From Actinomycetes bacterium (GTDB lineage Bacteria; Actinomycetota; Actinomycetes; S36-B12; GCA-2699445): a stretch of DNA of 64,000 nucleotides. Location: positions 1-64,000 of the forward strand of contig JAHZLH010000001.1 in assembly GCA_022599915.1 (NCBI GenBank). The letters run 5' to 3'. Within the stretch, counting starts at the first letter, position 1; each line of letters starts with the position of its first letter. A model generated the notes under the pieces. The model was not told where the DNA came from, did not search any database, and saw only the letters and a list, made by a program, of their open reading frames with translations. Below, in pieces: positions 18,001 to 28,017 of this stretch. The translations under genes were made by a program, and so were the position numbers.

Positions 18001-18622
18001 GGCGCTGTCATTGCTGGGTCGGGTCAACCCACTGGCGCTGGAAGAGTTCGCCGCGATGGAAGAGCGTCACCAGTTCCTTTCCACCCAATTGGAGGATTTG
18101 CGCAACTCCCAGCAGGACTTGCGCGGCATCATCCAAGAGGTGGACGACCGTATGGAGCAGGTGTTCTCGGAAGCATTTGCCGACACCTCGGTGCAGTTTG
18201 AGCGGGTGTTCGCCCGACTCTTCCCCGGTGGTGCCGGTCGATTGGTGCTGACAGACCCGGACAACATCCTCACCTCAGGTGTTGAAGTCGAAGCCCGGCC
18301 GCCAGGCAAGAAGGTGAAGCGACTGTCGTTGTTGTCGGGTGGCGAACGTTCGCTGACTGCGGTGGCTTTCCTGGTTGCGCTGTTCAAAGCCCGCCCGAGC
18401 CCGTTCTACGTGCTCGACGAAGTTGAGGCCGCGCTAGACGACACCAACTTGGGTCGTCTGCTCGAAGTGATTGAGGAGTTGCGCGAAGACAGTCAGCTCA
18501 TCGTGATCACACACCAAAAGCGCACGATGGAATCGGCTGATGCCCTGTACGGCGTCTCGATGCGGGGTGACGGCGTCAGTAACGTGATCTCCCAGCGGCT
18601 GCGCGAGTCCGTCCCCATCTAA
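15083..18622 (+). CDS. smc: Chromosome segregation protein SMC
   Basis: A 1179-residue condensin ATPase that loads at ParB-parS with ScpA/ScpB and aligns chromosome arms. The N-terminal Walker A GPNGSGKS is at 31-38. Long coiled coils (about 165-500 and 670-1010, very Glu/Arg/Gln rich) flank a hinge near 505-650. The ABC signature LLSGGE (about 1083) and Walker B FYVLDE (about 1109) close the head. Full length for the family. The GTG start at 15083 is where the conserved HLKSITLKGFKSFA begins, with GGAGTC upstream. scpA and scpB are not in the window. Confidence 0.97.
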   Translation: MHLKSITLKGFKSFASPTTLKFEPGVTAVVGPNGSGKSNVVDALSWVMGEQGAKSLRGGKMEDVIFAGTSNRAPLGRAEVSLTIDNTDGALPIDYTEVTISRIMFRSGGSEYSINGTACRLLDVQELLSDSGIGREMHVIVGQGQLDSILHATAEDRRGFIEEAAGVLKHRKRKEKAQRKLSALDDKMSRLSDLLTELRRQLKPLGRQAEVARRAVVIQSDVRDARLRLLADDYVALTEALAQEQADEQQLREQRGEVESALLADEAREAELIAAAEQAAPVLSQTQDAWFRISGLHERFRAVVSVCRERLRVVDESDVVAGTGADPQELEAQARELQDEHEQLATATRERSAELSAAQAARSAAEAALADEERRVETEARAAAAQRERQVRLQGRAAAARSRVEARGVEIDRLQAALAAANEREQQASGKFTELEREVSGLDRGEADLDSQYEECRKQEESAADELATLTEKEQQLAGSRDTARARLEALQSAVRSRGGVSDDVLAHPLVRGLVSEHLQIEPGWELAVSSALADLVDGAVVDSLADAVRLHREQPAESLRLLVADAGAPTSSSGSGRSVATVITAPPESEAAVAAALAGIVLAEDLDAAVELIAQGADRVVTRAGHLLGRAGLITWDDKEASALELSARVDAAADELAAISAECDRVKFALEPARERAEQAARQLAESLRALHESDAAMAAVADQLGSLGAAVRSARTEGQRLAADLTAAQEALASDESVLTEAEQALAAVDATDAGEEAATPGPDRREDLAEELRSAHNHEVEVRLALRTQEERASVAARRSNELLAAAQQERKAREDQQRARERRERQRAMAAAVLVAAEVSVTYSNRLGDVAEKQRNQLEAQRVERDQQLGKLRAKIKQLSQQLDDLTSSVHRDEMVRTEQRVKIEQLQEKAMTEHGIATEELVAEYGPQVMVPPSPRAPGDEEDGGPDPEPYPFDRGEQERRLKSAERALSLLGRVNPLALEEFAAMEERHQFLSTQLEDLRNSQQDLRGIIQEVDDRMEQVFSEAFADTSVQFERVFARLFPGGAGRLVLTDPDNILTSGVEVEARPPGKKVKRLSLLSGGERSLTAVAFLVALFKARPSPFYVLDEVEAALDDTNLGRLLEVIEELREDSQLIVITHQKRTMESADALYGVSMRGDGVSNVISQRLRESVPI

Positions 18623-18754
18623 CGCGCGTGACCGCTGCTGGCCTGCCCGTGGCAGCAACCCGCCGCTAGCTCTGCCGTTGCGGATTGGTCCACTCGGTCA
18701 ATGCCGGCTAACCGGCGGGACATCAGGCTGACGGGATAGGGGACAATCGGCATC

Positions 18755-19924
18755 GTGGAAATCCTGATCGGTCTTGTCGTCCTTTTGCTCGTCGTCACCG
18801 TGATTGCGCTGGTGGCCCTCCGTAGCCGGGGTGGGTCGGCGCCACCGGCGCCGTTGGAAACCCCCGAGGTGTTGCCCGGCATCAACGACGACGCTTCGGA
18901 ACCGCGAGATACACCGCGGCGGGATATCGAAGACCTTTCCCTTGACGGTGGTACCAATACCGCGGTGCTTGAGCCACCGGTTGCCGAACTGGAGGTGCCA
19001 GCCCCAGCGGCAGGTCGACTCGCTCGACTGCGAGCGCGGTTGGCTCGCTCCAACAACTCCATCGGGCGAGGATTGCTGGCGTTGCTATCGCGAGACCAAC
19101 TAGATGAGGCAACCTGGGAGGAAATTGAGGACACTCTCCTGCTGGCCGACCTAGGCGTGCCCGGCACCACTGAGCTGGTAGAGCGGCTGCGCACGCGGGT
19201 CCGTGTCGAAGGAATTTCCGACCCAGAGCAGATGCAGCAAGTCCTGCGGGAGGAACTGTTGGTGTCCGTTGATCCCGATATGGATCGGACACTGTTTACC
19301 GAACGAATCGGTGACGTGCCTGCAGTGGTGCTAGTTGTCGGTGTCAACGGCACCGGGAAGACCACGACGACCGGCAAACTGGCCCGGCTGTTGGTGGCTG
19401 AGGACCGCGATGTTCTCCTCGGCGCGGCGGACACCTTCCGAGCGGCTGCCAGTGAGCAGTTGCAGACCTGGGGTGACCGGGTGGGCGTGCCAGTCGTGCG
19501 CGGACCGGAAGGGTCCGATCCCGCCTCAGTGGCGTTTGAGGCAGTATCAGCGGGAATCGATGGGGAAAGCGACACCGTCGTAGTGGACACCGCAGGCCGG
19601 TTGCACACCAAGGTGGGCTTGATGGATGAGCTCGGCAAGGTGAAGCGCGTCATCGAGAAGCAGGCACCGGTCAGCGAGGTGTTGCTGGTGCTGGACGCCA
19701 CCACTGGTCAGAACGGAATGACCCAGGCGCGGGTTTTTTCAGAGGTCGTGGACATCAGCGGAATTGTGCTGACGAAGCTAGACGGAACTGCCAAGGGCGG
19801 GATCGTTGTCTCGGTGCAACGGGAGCTCGGAGTACCGGTGAAACTGGTCGGATTGGGCGAAGGCCCGGATGATCTGGCGCCATTTGAGGCGGAAACCTTC
19901 GTCGACGCGATCATTTCTCGATAG
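18755..19924 (+). CDS. ftsY: Signal recognition particle receptor FtsY
   Basis: A 389-residue SRP GTPase that docks Ffh-bound ribosomes at the SecYEG translocon. A true N-terminal membrane helix (about 4-26) is followed by an acidic, proline-rich A region and the NG domain. GVNGTGKTTTTGKLAR near 195 is G1, DTAGRLHTK is G3, and TKLDGTAKGG is the SRP-GTPase signature. The GTG start is the only one that includes the membrane helix. A GACAAT about seven bases upstream could be a -10 for a leaderless mRNA, with low certainty. It lies directly after smc, as in many actinobacteria. Confidence 0.95.
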   Translation: MEILIGLVVLLLVVTVIALVALRSRGGSAPPAPLETPEVLPGINDDASEPRDTPRRDIEDLSLDGGTNTAVLEPPVAELEVPAPAAGRLARLRARLARSNNSIGRGLLALLSRDQLDEATWEEIEDTLLLADLGVPGTTELVERLRTRVRVEGISDPEQMQQVLREELLVSVDPDMDRTLFTERIGDVPAVVLVVGVNGTGKTTTTGKLARLLVAEDRDVLLGAADTFRAAASEQLQTWGDRVGVPVVRGPEGSDPASVAFEAVSAGIDGESDTVVVDTAGRLHTKVGLMDELGKVKRVIEKQAPVSEVLLVLDATTGQNGMTQARVFSEVVDISGIVLTKLDGTAKGGIVVSVQRELGVPVKLVGLGEGPDDLAPFEAETFVDAIISR

Positions 19925-19939
19925 TCGGATGCATTTCGC

Positions 19940-19986
19940 GAAACATACTCGTTACACGACCACCGAAACCGTCACACGAAGGAAAC
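19940..19986 (+). promoter_or_regulatory. Putative GlnR operator upstream of amtB
   Basis: The half-sites of the actinobacterial GlnR box (gTnAC and GaAAC, six bases apart) occur twice. GTCAC 19971-19975, six bases, GAAAC 19982-19986 is an exact a-n6-b pair. GAAAC 19940-19944, six bases, GTTAC 19951-19955 is a b-n6-a pair, and a further GAAAC is at 19965-19969. The amtB start is about 85 bases downstream. amtB-glnK-glnD is a classic GlnR regulon operon in Streptomyces and mycobacteria, so nitrogen-dependent control is likely. Confidence 0.6.
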
Positions 19987-19998
19987 CTGAGTAGTCAT

Positions 19999-20052
19999 CA
20001 GTGGAAACACTGCACAGCCATCATCGCTACATCCGTTGGGGAACTACCCCAA
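19999..20052 (+). promoter_or_regulatory. Structured 5' leader of amtB: two hairpins
   Basis: CAGTG-GAAA-CACTG (19999-20012) forms a five-base-pair stem capped by a GNRA-type GAAA tetraloop. TTGGGG-AACTA-CCCCAA (20036-20052) forms a six-base-pair stem ending six bases before the AAAGGAG ribosome site. Both lie between the GlnR-like box and the amtB ATG. Their closeness to the ribosome site suggests control of translation or mRNA stability, but no known riboswitch class was recognised. Confidence 0.45.
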
Positions 20053-20070
20053 TAGTGAAAGGAGTTAGCG

Positions 20071-21740
<1,670 letters not shown>

Positions 21741-21754
21741 GAGGGGAAAATCTG

Positions 21755-24127
21755 ATGCAGGCTGCTGAGAATGGGGAGAGCTTGGTGATCACTGGATCTG
21801 CGGATTCAGGGTCAGCAACCCAAGCCTTCTCAGCAGCCCGCGCAGAACTACTACGCCGCCCCGGGCCACCAGGCCCGGGGCGACGTCGTGCCTTGGCGGC
21901 ACTCACCGACGAGTGGTTGCAGGACTTGTACCGCCTCGCCGGTGCCCCGGACAACGGGATGGCGCTGGTGGCAGTGGGCGGTTTCGGTCGTGAGCAACTT
22001 TCGCCGGGCAGTGACATCGATCTACTGCTGCTCCATGAGGGGGATCCGGGGGATATCCCAGATCGCATTTGGTACCCGATTTGGGACAGCCGACTCAAAC
22101 TCGACCATTCGGTGCGAACGCTGGCTGAGGCTCGCAAGGTGGCCGCAGACGACGTCAAGACCGTGCTGGGTCTGCTGGACTGTCGACCGGTAGCGGGTGA
22201 CGAAATGCTCGCGGAGCGGTTGGCGAGTTCCATTCGATCCGACTGGCGAGGGTTTGCGCCCAAGCGGGTGGACGATCTGCGCACGGTGGTTGAGGAACGC
22301 AGGGTTCGCAATGGTGAAGTGGCCCATCTGCTGGAACCGGACTTGAAGGAATCCTACGGCGGGCTCCGCGAACTAACCGTGTTGCGTGCGCTGCAGGCGT
22401 CTTGGATCACTGATGTGCCGCAAACCGCAATTGACGAACCAGCACTGCTGCTGGCCAATGCGCGCGACGCACTGCACAGCCGAACCGGTCGGGCCACCGA
22501 TCGACTGCTGATGCAGGAGCAAGAGGGGGTCGCGGATGCGTTGGGAATACCAGATGCAACTGCGTTGATGACCGAAATCTCATTGGCCGGTCGCGCCATT
22601 GCGCACGCCTCGGATCAGACTTGGTATCGGGTGGGTCGCGCCACTCGGCGCTCGCCGCGACGACCCTTCCGCCGGTTGAACCGGCAACAGCGGCGGCCGC
22701 TGGCTGAGGGAGTCGTGGAGCAGGACGGCGAGGTTGTTTTGGCGGAGGGAGCCAAGCCGGAGCGCGATCCGGTGTTGGTAATCCGCGCAGCAGCTGCTGC
22801 CGCCCAGGCAGGCATTCGGATTGCGCCGTTTGCATTGGATCGGCTGGCGCAAGATTCCGCACCTATGCCAGTGCCGTGGCCGGCGGAGGCTCGAGACGCG
22901 CTGGTGTCTTTCCTCGGAGCGGGGCGAGCAGCGCTACCGGTGTGGGAGGAGTTGGATCAAGCGGGTCTCACCAGCAAGTTGTTGCCGCACTGGGAACACA
23001 TTCGGGGTGCCCCGCAGCGCAACCCGATCCACATTTACACCGTCGATCGGCATCTGGTGGAGGCCGCGGTGCAGGCAGCCCGATACCAGCGGGACGTGTC
23101 TCGGCCCGACCTGCTGTTGATCGCAGCGTTGTTCCACGACATCGGTAAGGGTCGGCCGGACCAAGATCACACCGATGTGGGAGTGGAGTTGATGGGTGAG
23201 ATCGGGCCCCAGTTGGGCTTCTCACCGGCTGATACCGACGCGCTGGTGAGTCTGGTTCGTGACCATCTGTTGTTGCCAGAGATGGCCACGAGGCGTGACC
23301 CGGACGACCCGGCCACTGTGGCTGCCGTAGCGGCGGCGGTCGGTGACGTCGCCATGTTGGACCTCCTTGCCACTCTCACCAAAGCCGACGCGCAAGCTGC
23401 TGGTCCCACCGCCTGGAGTTCGTGGCGGGCGGCGTTGATTTCCGACCTAGTAGCGCGGGTCCGCAGCCAGTTGCGCGGCGAGATCGTCGAACCGGACGAT
23501 GCCCTGAGCGAGCCGCAGGAAGGTCTCCTGGCAGCGGAACTCCCGGAGGTGCTGGTCGAGGATGAAGCCCCCGGAGAGATGCTAACCGTCACGATAGCTG
23601 CACCAGATCGGGTCGGCTTGCTAGCCACCGTCGCCGGGGTTTTGGCTCTGAATCGACTGGATGTTCGGGGCTCGCGAGCCTTCAATCGGGGAGATATCGC
23701 GCTTTCGGAGTGGACAGTTCATCCCGCCTTTGGTGACCCGCCCGACCTGGTTCGGTTGCGGGAGGATGTGCGGCGGGCGTTGGCTGGAACTCTCGACGTC
23801 GATGAGCGGCTAGCTCGGCGCGAGTCCTACTACGCCACCGCGACCGACTCAGTGCTGGAGCCGCGGGTGGAGTTTGTGGCCGATGCCTCCGAAATCGCCA
23901 CGGTGGTGGAAGTGCGGACCTACGATCGGCCAGCCACGCTGTTCCAGCTGGCCCGGGCAATCGCAGATTGTGGGGTGGACGTGGTGTTGGCGCGGGCGGA
24001 TTCCATGGGTGCCAGTGTGGTTGATGTTTTCTATCTGCGAGGCGCTACCGGCGCGCCACTGGATCACCGCGAGGGCGCTGAGGTTCTCAAGCGACTGCAA
24101 GACGTCGTGGGGGTCTCGCCGGCGTGA
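21755..24127 (+). CDS. glnD: PII nucleotidylyltransferase / deadenylylase GlnD
   Basis: A 790-residue bifunctional enzyme that modifies and demodifies GlnK. The nucleotidyltransferase site GGFGREQLSPGSDIDLLLLH begins near 73. The HD phosphohydrolase motif FHDIGKG is near 460. Two ACT domains start near 611 and 717 and sense glutamine. This is the complete four-domain architecture. In actinobacteria the donor is ATP, so the product is GlnK-AMP; this is family knowledge, not visible here. The ATG follows GAGGGGAAAA, 14 bases after glnK. Confidence 0.95.
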   Translation: MQAAENGESLVITGSADSGSATQAFSAARAELLRRPGPPGPGRRRALAALTDEWLQDLYRLAGAPDNGMALVAVGGFGREQLSPGSDIDLLLLHEGDPGDIPDRIWYPIWDSRLKLDHSVRTLAEARKVAADDVKTVLGLLDCRPVAGDEMLAERLASSIRSDWRGFAPKRVDDLRTVVEERRVRNGEVAHLLEPDLKESYGGLRELTVLRALQASWITDVPQTAIDEPALLLANARDALHSRTGRATDRLLMQEQEGVADALGIPDATALMTEISLAGRAIAHASDQTWYRVGRATRRSPRRPFRRLNRQQRRPLAEGVVEQDGEVVLAEGAKPERDPVLVIRAAAAAAQAGIRIAPFALDRLAQDSAPMPVPWPAEARDALVSFLGAGRAALPVWEELDQAGLTSKLLPHWEHIRGAPQRNPIHIYTVDRHLVEAAVQAARYQRDVSRPDLLLIAALFHDIGKGRPDQDHTDVGVELMGEIGPQLGFSPADTDALVSLVRDHLLLPEMATRRDPDDPATVAAVAAAVGDVAMLDLLATLTKADAQAAGPTAWSSWRAALISDLVARVRSQLRGEIVEPDDALSEPQEGLLAAELPEVLVEDEAPGEMLTVTIAAPDRVGLLATVAGVLALNRLDVRGSRAFNRGDIALSEWTVHPAFGDPPDLVRLREDVRRALAGTLDVDERLARRESYYATATDSVLEPRVEFVADASEIATVVEVRTYDRPATLFQLARAIADCGVDVVLARADSMGASVVDVFYLRGATGAPLDHREGAEVLKRLQDVVGVSPA

Positions 24128-24247
24128 CCTGACTGGTCGGGTGGCACGATACGCTTGGGGCGCCATCGGTGGATTTCGATCGATTACATCTGGATCGCAC
24201 CAAGGCCACAGCAGTAGACCATCGTCGAGGGGAGCCGTGAGGCACCA

Positions 24248-25771
24248 ATGTTCGCTTCGCTGTCGGATCGGCTGACTGACACTTTCAAGAATCTGCGTGG
24301 CCGCGGTCGGTTGTCGGAACAGGACATCGACGAGACCGTCCGCGAGATTCGGATGGCGTTGCTGGACGCTGACGTGGCCCTACCAGTGGTCAGGGCATTC
24401 TGTGCTCGAGTCAAAGAACGGGCCCTGGGTGCCGAGGTATCGGAAGCGCTCAATCCAGCTCAGCAGGTTGTGAAGATCGTCAACGAAGAACTCATCGAGA
24501 TTCTCGGCGGTCAGACCCGACGATTGCAGTTCGCCAAGACCCCCCCGACGGTGATCATGCTTGCTGGTCTCCAGGGAGCAGGCAAAACGACCCTCGCTGG
24601 CAAACTGGCCGCCTGGCTGAAGAATCAAGGTCATCAGCCGCTATTGGTTGCCGCCGATTTGCAGCGCCCTAACGCCGTGGATCAGTTGCGCATTGTCGGT
24701 GAGCGCGTTGACGTACCCGTTTTTGCGCCCGAGCCCGGCAACGGTGTCGGTGACCCGGTGGACGTGGCTCGTCGGGCCAAAGCTGAGGCTGAACTGAAGC
24801 TGCACGACATCGTCCTGATCGATACCGCCGGTCGGTTAGCCATCGATGAGGACTTGATGACGCAGTTGCGGTCGGTGGGGGAGGCCGTAAAGCCTGACGA
24901 GACGTTGCTCGTCGTTGACGCCATGATTGGCCAGGACGCGGTTAACACCGCGGTGCTGTTTGACCAACAAGTTGGTTTCGACGGCGTGGTGTTGACCAAA
25001 CTGGATGGTGACGCCCGTGGTGGCGCTGCGCTGTCCGTCGTGGGCGTGACCGGCAAACCGGTGATGTTTGCCTCTACTGGCGAAAAGCCGGAGGACTTCG
25101 AGACTTTCCACCCTGACCGGATGGCCGGTCGCATTCTGGAAATGGGCGACATCTTGACGCTCATTGAGCAGGCCGAGCGGGCTTTTGATGCCGATCAGGC
25201 CCAGCGCATGGCCGGCAAGGTGGAGCGGGGCGAAGACTTCACTCTTGAGGACTTCCTGGAGCAGATGCAGGCCGTCAAGAAGATGGGCTCGCTCACTAAA
25301 TTGGTCGGCATGATGCCCGGCATGGGGGACGTCAAGAAGCAACTGGATAGCATCGACGATCGAGATATCGATCGGGTGGCGGCCATCATTCAGTCCATGA
25401 CGCCGCAGGAGCGCAGTGATCCGAAAATTCTCAACGGATCCCGCCGAGCTCGCATTGCGGGCGGCTCCGGCGTCGAAGTCCAGCAAGTCAATGCCCTTAT
25501 CGAGCGCTTCGGCGAAGCTCAAAAGATGATGCGACAGATGCGCAGTGGCAAGGGTCCCGGGCTCCCGGGCATGCCGGCGATGCCTGGTGCCCCGTCTCGA
25601 GGTAAGGGCAAAGGCAAAGGTAAAGGCAAGCCCAAACAGAAGCGTGGACGTTCCGGCAACCCGGCAAAACGTGCCCAACAGGAGAAGGCGGCAGCTGCTG
25701 GTCCACTGGTAGACGCCGACTCCCTAGAGCTGCCGCAGCAGTTTAAGGACCTGTTGGGCGACAAGGAGTAG
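24248..25771 (+). CDS. ffh: Signal recognition particle protein Ffh
   Basis: A 507-residue SRP54 homologue that binds signal sequences and 4.5S RNA and delivers nascent chains to FtsY. N domain FASLSDRLTDTFKNLRG, G1 GLQGAGKTTLAGKLA (about 106), DTAGRL, TKLDGDARGGAALS and the methionine-rich M domain (about 300-440) are in order. The C-terminal 65 residues are a Gly/Lys/Pro-rich basic extension (GKGKGKGKPKQKRGRSG) common in actinobacteria. No 4.5S RNA gene was recognised nearby. It precedes rpsP. Confidence 0.96.
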   Translation: MFASLSDRLTDTFKNLRGRGRLSEQDIDETVREIRMALLDADVALPVVRAFCARVKERALGAEVSEALNPAQQVVKIVNEELIEILGGQTRRLQFAKTPPTVIMLAGLQGAGKTTLAGKLAAWLKNQGHQPLLVAADLQRPNAVDQLRIVGERVDVPVFAPEPGNGVGDPVDVARRAKAEAELKLHDIVLIDTAGRLAIDEDLMTQLRSVGEAVKPDETLLVVDAMIGQDAVNTAVLFDQQVGFDGVVLTKLDGDARGGAALSVVGVTGKPVMFASTGEKPEDFETFHPDRMAGRILEMGDILTLIEQAERAFDADQAQRMAGKVERGEDFTLEDFLEQMQAVKKMGSLTKLVGMMPGMGDVKKQLDSIDDRDIDRVAAIIQSMTPQERSDPKILNGSRRARIAGGSGVEVQQVNALIERFGEAQKMMRQMRSGKGPGLPGMPAMPGAPSRGKGKGKGKGKPKQKRGRSGNPAKRAQQEKAAAAGPLVDADSLELPQQFKDLLGDKE

Positions 25772-25791
25772 TCAGTTGCGGTTGGCCGCGT

Positions 25792-25821
25792 TTGGGCCGG
25801 TCGGGGTGCATCTGGCACACT
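25792..25821 (+). promoter_or_regulatory. Putative rpsP operon promoter
   Basis: TTGGGC (25792-25797) and CACACT (25816-25821) are separated by 18 bases. They lie 119 bases before the rpsP GTG, giving a leader of about 110 bases. Spacing and sequence resemble the putative promoters before rplS and rpsB. Confidence 0.4.
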
Positions 25822-25940
25822 AGAGCGGTCGATCGCCTCGGCTCTCTCATCGGGCGGTCGATAGTTCGAATCCGATCACGGAGATGTCCCCACCATCCCC
25901 GCGTCCCGGTGCCCAATAAACGACAGGAGATGTCACGGTT

Positions 25941-26519
25941 GTGGCTGTCAAGATCAAGTTGAAGCGGATCGGCAAGATCCGGGTACCGCAGTACCGCATC
26001 GTTGTTGCGGACGCTAGAACTGCGCGCGGCGGGCGCGCTATCGAGGAGCTGGGGATTTACCAGCCCAAACAGAATCCAAGCCTGATTCGGGTCGACTCCG
26101 ACCGGGTTCAGTACTGGTTGAGTGTGGGCGCGCAGCCCACTGAGCCAGTCATGGCCATTCTCAAGGTCACTGGCGACTGGCAGAAGTTCAAGGGACTACC
26201 GGGCGCTGAGGGCACCCTGCAGCAGCCTGAAGCCAAGTCGGATCAGACCGAGATCTTCAATCAGGCGGCCAAGGACGCTGTGGTGGAGAAGGATCGCGTT
26301 TCCGAGGCACGTGCGGCTGCAGCCAAGAAGGCTGCCAAGGAGCGCGCCGAGGGCGAGAAGGCCGAGAAGGCGGCTGCTGAGAAGGCGGCCGAGGAAAAGG
26401 CTAAAGCGTCCAAGAAGAAGCCGGCCGAGGAGAAGGCTGAAGCGTCTGCGGAGAAGCCGGCCGAAGAGAAGGCTGAAGCGTCTGCGGAGAAGCCGGCCGA
26501 AGAGAAGGCTGGCGAGTAG
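25941..26519 (+). CDS. rpsP: 30S ribosomal protein S16 with long C-terminal extension
   Basis: A 192-residue protein; residues 1-85 are S16 ([38 protein letters not shown]). The remaining 105 or so residues form a highly charged Ala/Lys/Glu extension that ends in tandem [12 protein letters not shown] units. Shorter tails are common in actinobacterial S16; this one more than doubles the protein. It starts with GTG behind ACAGGAG. It leads the rpsP-khpA-rimM-trmD-rplS group, whose products all act in ribosome assembly or tRNA modification. Confidence 0.94.
   Translation: MAVKIKLKRIGKIRVPQYRIVVADARTARGGRAIEELGIYQPKQNPSLIRVDSDRVQYWLSVGAQPTEPVMAILKVTGDWQKFKGLPGAEGTLQQPEAKSDQTEIFNQAAKDAVVEKDRVSEARAAAAKKAAKERAEGEKAEKAAAEKAAEEKAKASKKKPAEEKAEASAEKPAEEKAEASAEKPAEEKAGE
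26418..26510 (+). repeat. 36-bp in-frame tandem repeat in the rpsP tail
   Basis: Two full 36-bp units (26418-26453, 26454-26489) and a partial third (26490-26510) code [12 protein letters not shown]. The copies differ by one synonymous base, which indicates recent duplication. Confidence 0.9.
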
Positions 26520-26520
26520 C

Positions 26521-26757
26521 GTGCTTGTCGAGGCTCTGGAGCATTTGGTTCGCGGCGTCGTAGACAACCCAGAAGACGTGTCGGTGAAAGAACGCAGCCA
26601 TCGCCGGGGTTCGACCCTGCGGGTTCGCGTCAATCCCGAAGATCTGGGTCGAGTGATCGGCCGCGGTGGTCGCACGGCGACTGCATTCCGTACGGTGATG
26701 TCCGCCCTGGGCGGCAACAGCGTTCGGGTGGACTTCGTGGACGGCGCGCCTCGCTGA
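26521..26757 (+). CDS. khpA: KH-domain RNA-binding protein KhpA
   Basis: A 78-residue single KH-domain protein starting with GTG one base after the rpsP stop. LVEALEHLVRGVVDNPEDV is the family N-terminus, and the KH loop GRVIGRGGRTATAFRTVM (about 43-60) carries the GxxG motif. KhpA pairs with KhpB/Jag and binds RNA, affecting cell division and elongation in Gram-positive bacteria. The place between rpsP and rimM is conserved. The same reading frame stays open upstream, but that part is a shadow of rpsP. Confidence 0.92.
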   Translation: MLVEALEHLVRGVVDNPEDVSVKERSHRRGSTLRVRVNPEDLGRVIGRGGRTATAFRTVMSALGGNSVRVDFVDGAPR

Positions 26758-26758
26758 C

Positions 26759-27268
26759 ATGCAGGTTCGGGTCGCCCGCATTGGAAAGCCGTTCGGAGTG
26801 GCTGGCCAAGTCACCGTACAGCTGTTCACCGACGAGCCAGAACGTCGACTCGGGCCAGGCTCGACGCTCACCACCGAAAACGGTGAGGTGTCGGTAGAAA
26901 GTTCCCGACGCCACGGCAAGATCTGGCTGGTCCGTCTCAGCGGGGTCACAGATCGCAATGCCGCCGAAGCGCTGCGGGGTACGGAACTTTTTGCCGAGGT
27001 ACCGGCCGACGAGCAGCCCTCCGGGGACGACGAGTGGTTCGACCGCGATCTGATTGGCTTGCCCTGCCGAGACGAGGCCGGCCAACAGTTGGGTGAGGTC
27101 GTGGCAGTCGAGCATCCGCCGGCCCATGACGTCTTGGTTGTACGAACCCCGATTGGTCATCAGGCCCGGGTGCCGTTTGTGTCGGCCATCGTGCTGGCCA
27201 TCGACGACGACGGTGTGCTACTGGATCCACCTGGCGGTCTGCTGGCAGCTGATCTTGAGGTGGATTGA
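26759..27268 (+). CDS. rimM: 16S rRNA processing protein RimM
   Basis: A 169-residue 30S maturation factor that binds S19 and helps the 30S head form. VRVARIGKPFGVAGQVTV at the N-terminus is the RimM signature, and DEWFDRDLIGLPC with the PRC-barrel domain (about 90-168) follows. It begins one base after khpA ends and stops two bases before trmD. Normal length. Confidence 0.94.
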   Translation: MQVRVARIGKPFGVAGQVTVQLFTDEPERRLGPGSTLTTENGEVSVESSRRHGKIWLVRLSGVTDRNAAEALRGTELFAEVPADEQPSGDDEWFDRDLIGLPCRDEAGQQLGEVVAVEHPPAHDVLVVRTPIGHQARVPFVSAIVLAIDDDGVLLDPPGGLLAADLEVD

Positions 27269-27270
27269 CC

Positions 27271-27987
27271 ATGAGAGTCGACATCCTCACTATTTTTCCC
27301 GATTACCTGGCGCCTACTTCGCTGTCGGTGATCGGCCGAGCGATAAGCGCGGGCACCGTGGATGTGAGAGTTCACGACCTGCGTGACTGGGCCACCGACC
27401 GGCATCGCACCGTGGATGACACGCCTTTCGGCGGCGGTCCTGGGATGGTCATGTTGCCGGAAATCTGGGGGCGGGCGCTCGATGAGGTGCTGGCCGATGT
27501 GGCACCCGGAACCCGGATTGTGGTGCCGACGCCATCAGGTCGGCCCTACAGCCAGCGCAAGGCCGAGGAGTATGCCGCAACGCCGGGTATCGTCATCGCC
27601 TGCGGCCGCTACGAGGGCATTGATGATCGGGTGTGGCAACACTTCGGCACGAAATTTCCGGTCGATCAGATCAGCCTTGGCGACTACGTACTAGCGGGCG
27701 GCGAAGCGGCTGCCTTGGTTGTTGTGGAATCCGTCGGTCGGCTGCTGCCAGGGGTATTGGGCAATGAACAGAGCGCTGGCGATGATTCATTTTCCGGTGA
27801 CCGAGCTGGCGCCCCACTGGAAGGCCCGGTGTACACCAAACCTCGGGTTTGGCGGGATTTTCCGGTGCCGGACGTGCTGGTGAGTGGTGATCACGGTCGG
27901 ATCGCCGCCTGGCGGGCGGCGGAGTCCCACCGTCGGACGGCGGAGATCCGGCCCGACTTGCTCCCTGGGGGATCCGACCCGGTCTAG
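27271..27987 (+). CDS. trmD: tRNA (guanine37-N1)-methyltransferase TrmD
   Basis: A 238-residue SPOUT methyltransferase that makes m1G37 in tRNA, which prevents +1 frameshifting. The trefoil-knot motifs are present: DDTPFGGGPGMVM, CGRYEGIDDRV, ISLGDYVLAGGEAAALV and LLPGVLGNEQSAGDDSF. The ATG at 27271 is preferred (GAGGTGG upstream) over an in-frame TTG six bases earlier. Cotranscription with rimM is likely; a promoter of its own for rplS lies downstream. Confidence 0.95.
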   Translation: MRVDILTIFPDYLAPTSLSVIGRAISAGTVDVRVHDLRDWATDRHRTVDDTPFGGGPGMVMLPEIWGRALDEVLADVAPGTRIVVPTPSGRPYSQRKAEEYAATPGIVIACGRYEGIDDRVWQHFGTKFPVDQISLGDYVLAGGEAAALVVVESVGRLLPGVLGNEQSAGDDSFSGDRAGAPLEGPVYTKPRVWRDFPVPDVLVSGDHGRIAAWRAAESHRRTAEIRPDLLPGGSDPV

Positions 27988-28017
27988 ACACCGGAGCGAA
28001 GCGACCTGGCATGCAGT

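Noticed and set aside
18619-19704. 361-residue Ser/Thr-rich open frame on the minus strand opposite ftsY
   Set aside because: ftsY has clear SRP-GTPase motifs on the plus strand; the Ser/Thr/Arg bias is typical of antisense frames in high-GC DNA.
25862-25885. tRNA-like GTTCGAATCC segment upstream of rpsP
   Set aside because: Flanking bases do not pair to a T stem and no acceptor, D or anticodon arm can be drawn.
26122-26520. Upstream open extension of the khpA frame
   Set aside because: It is an Arg-rich shadow of the rpsP tail; KH-domain homology begins at the GTG at 26521.
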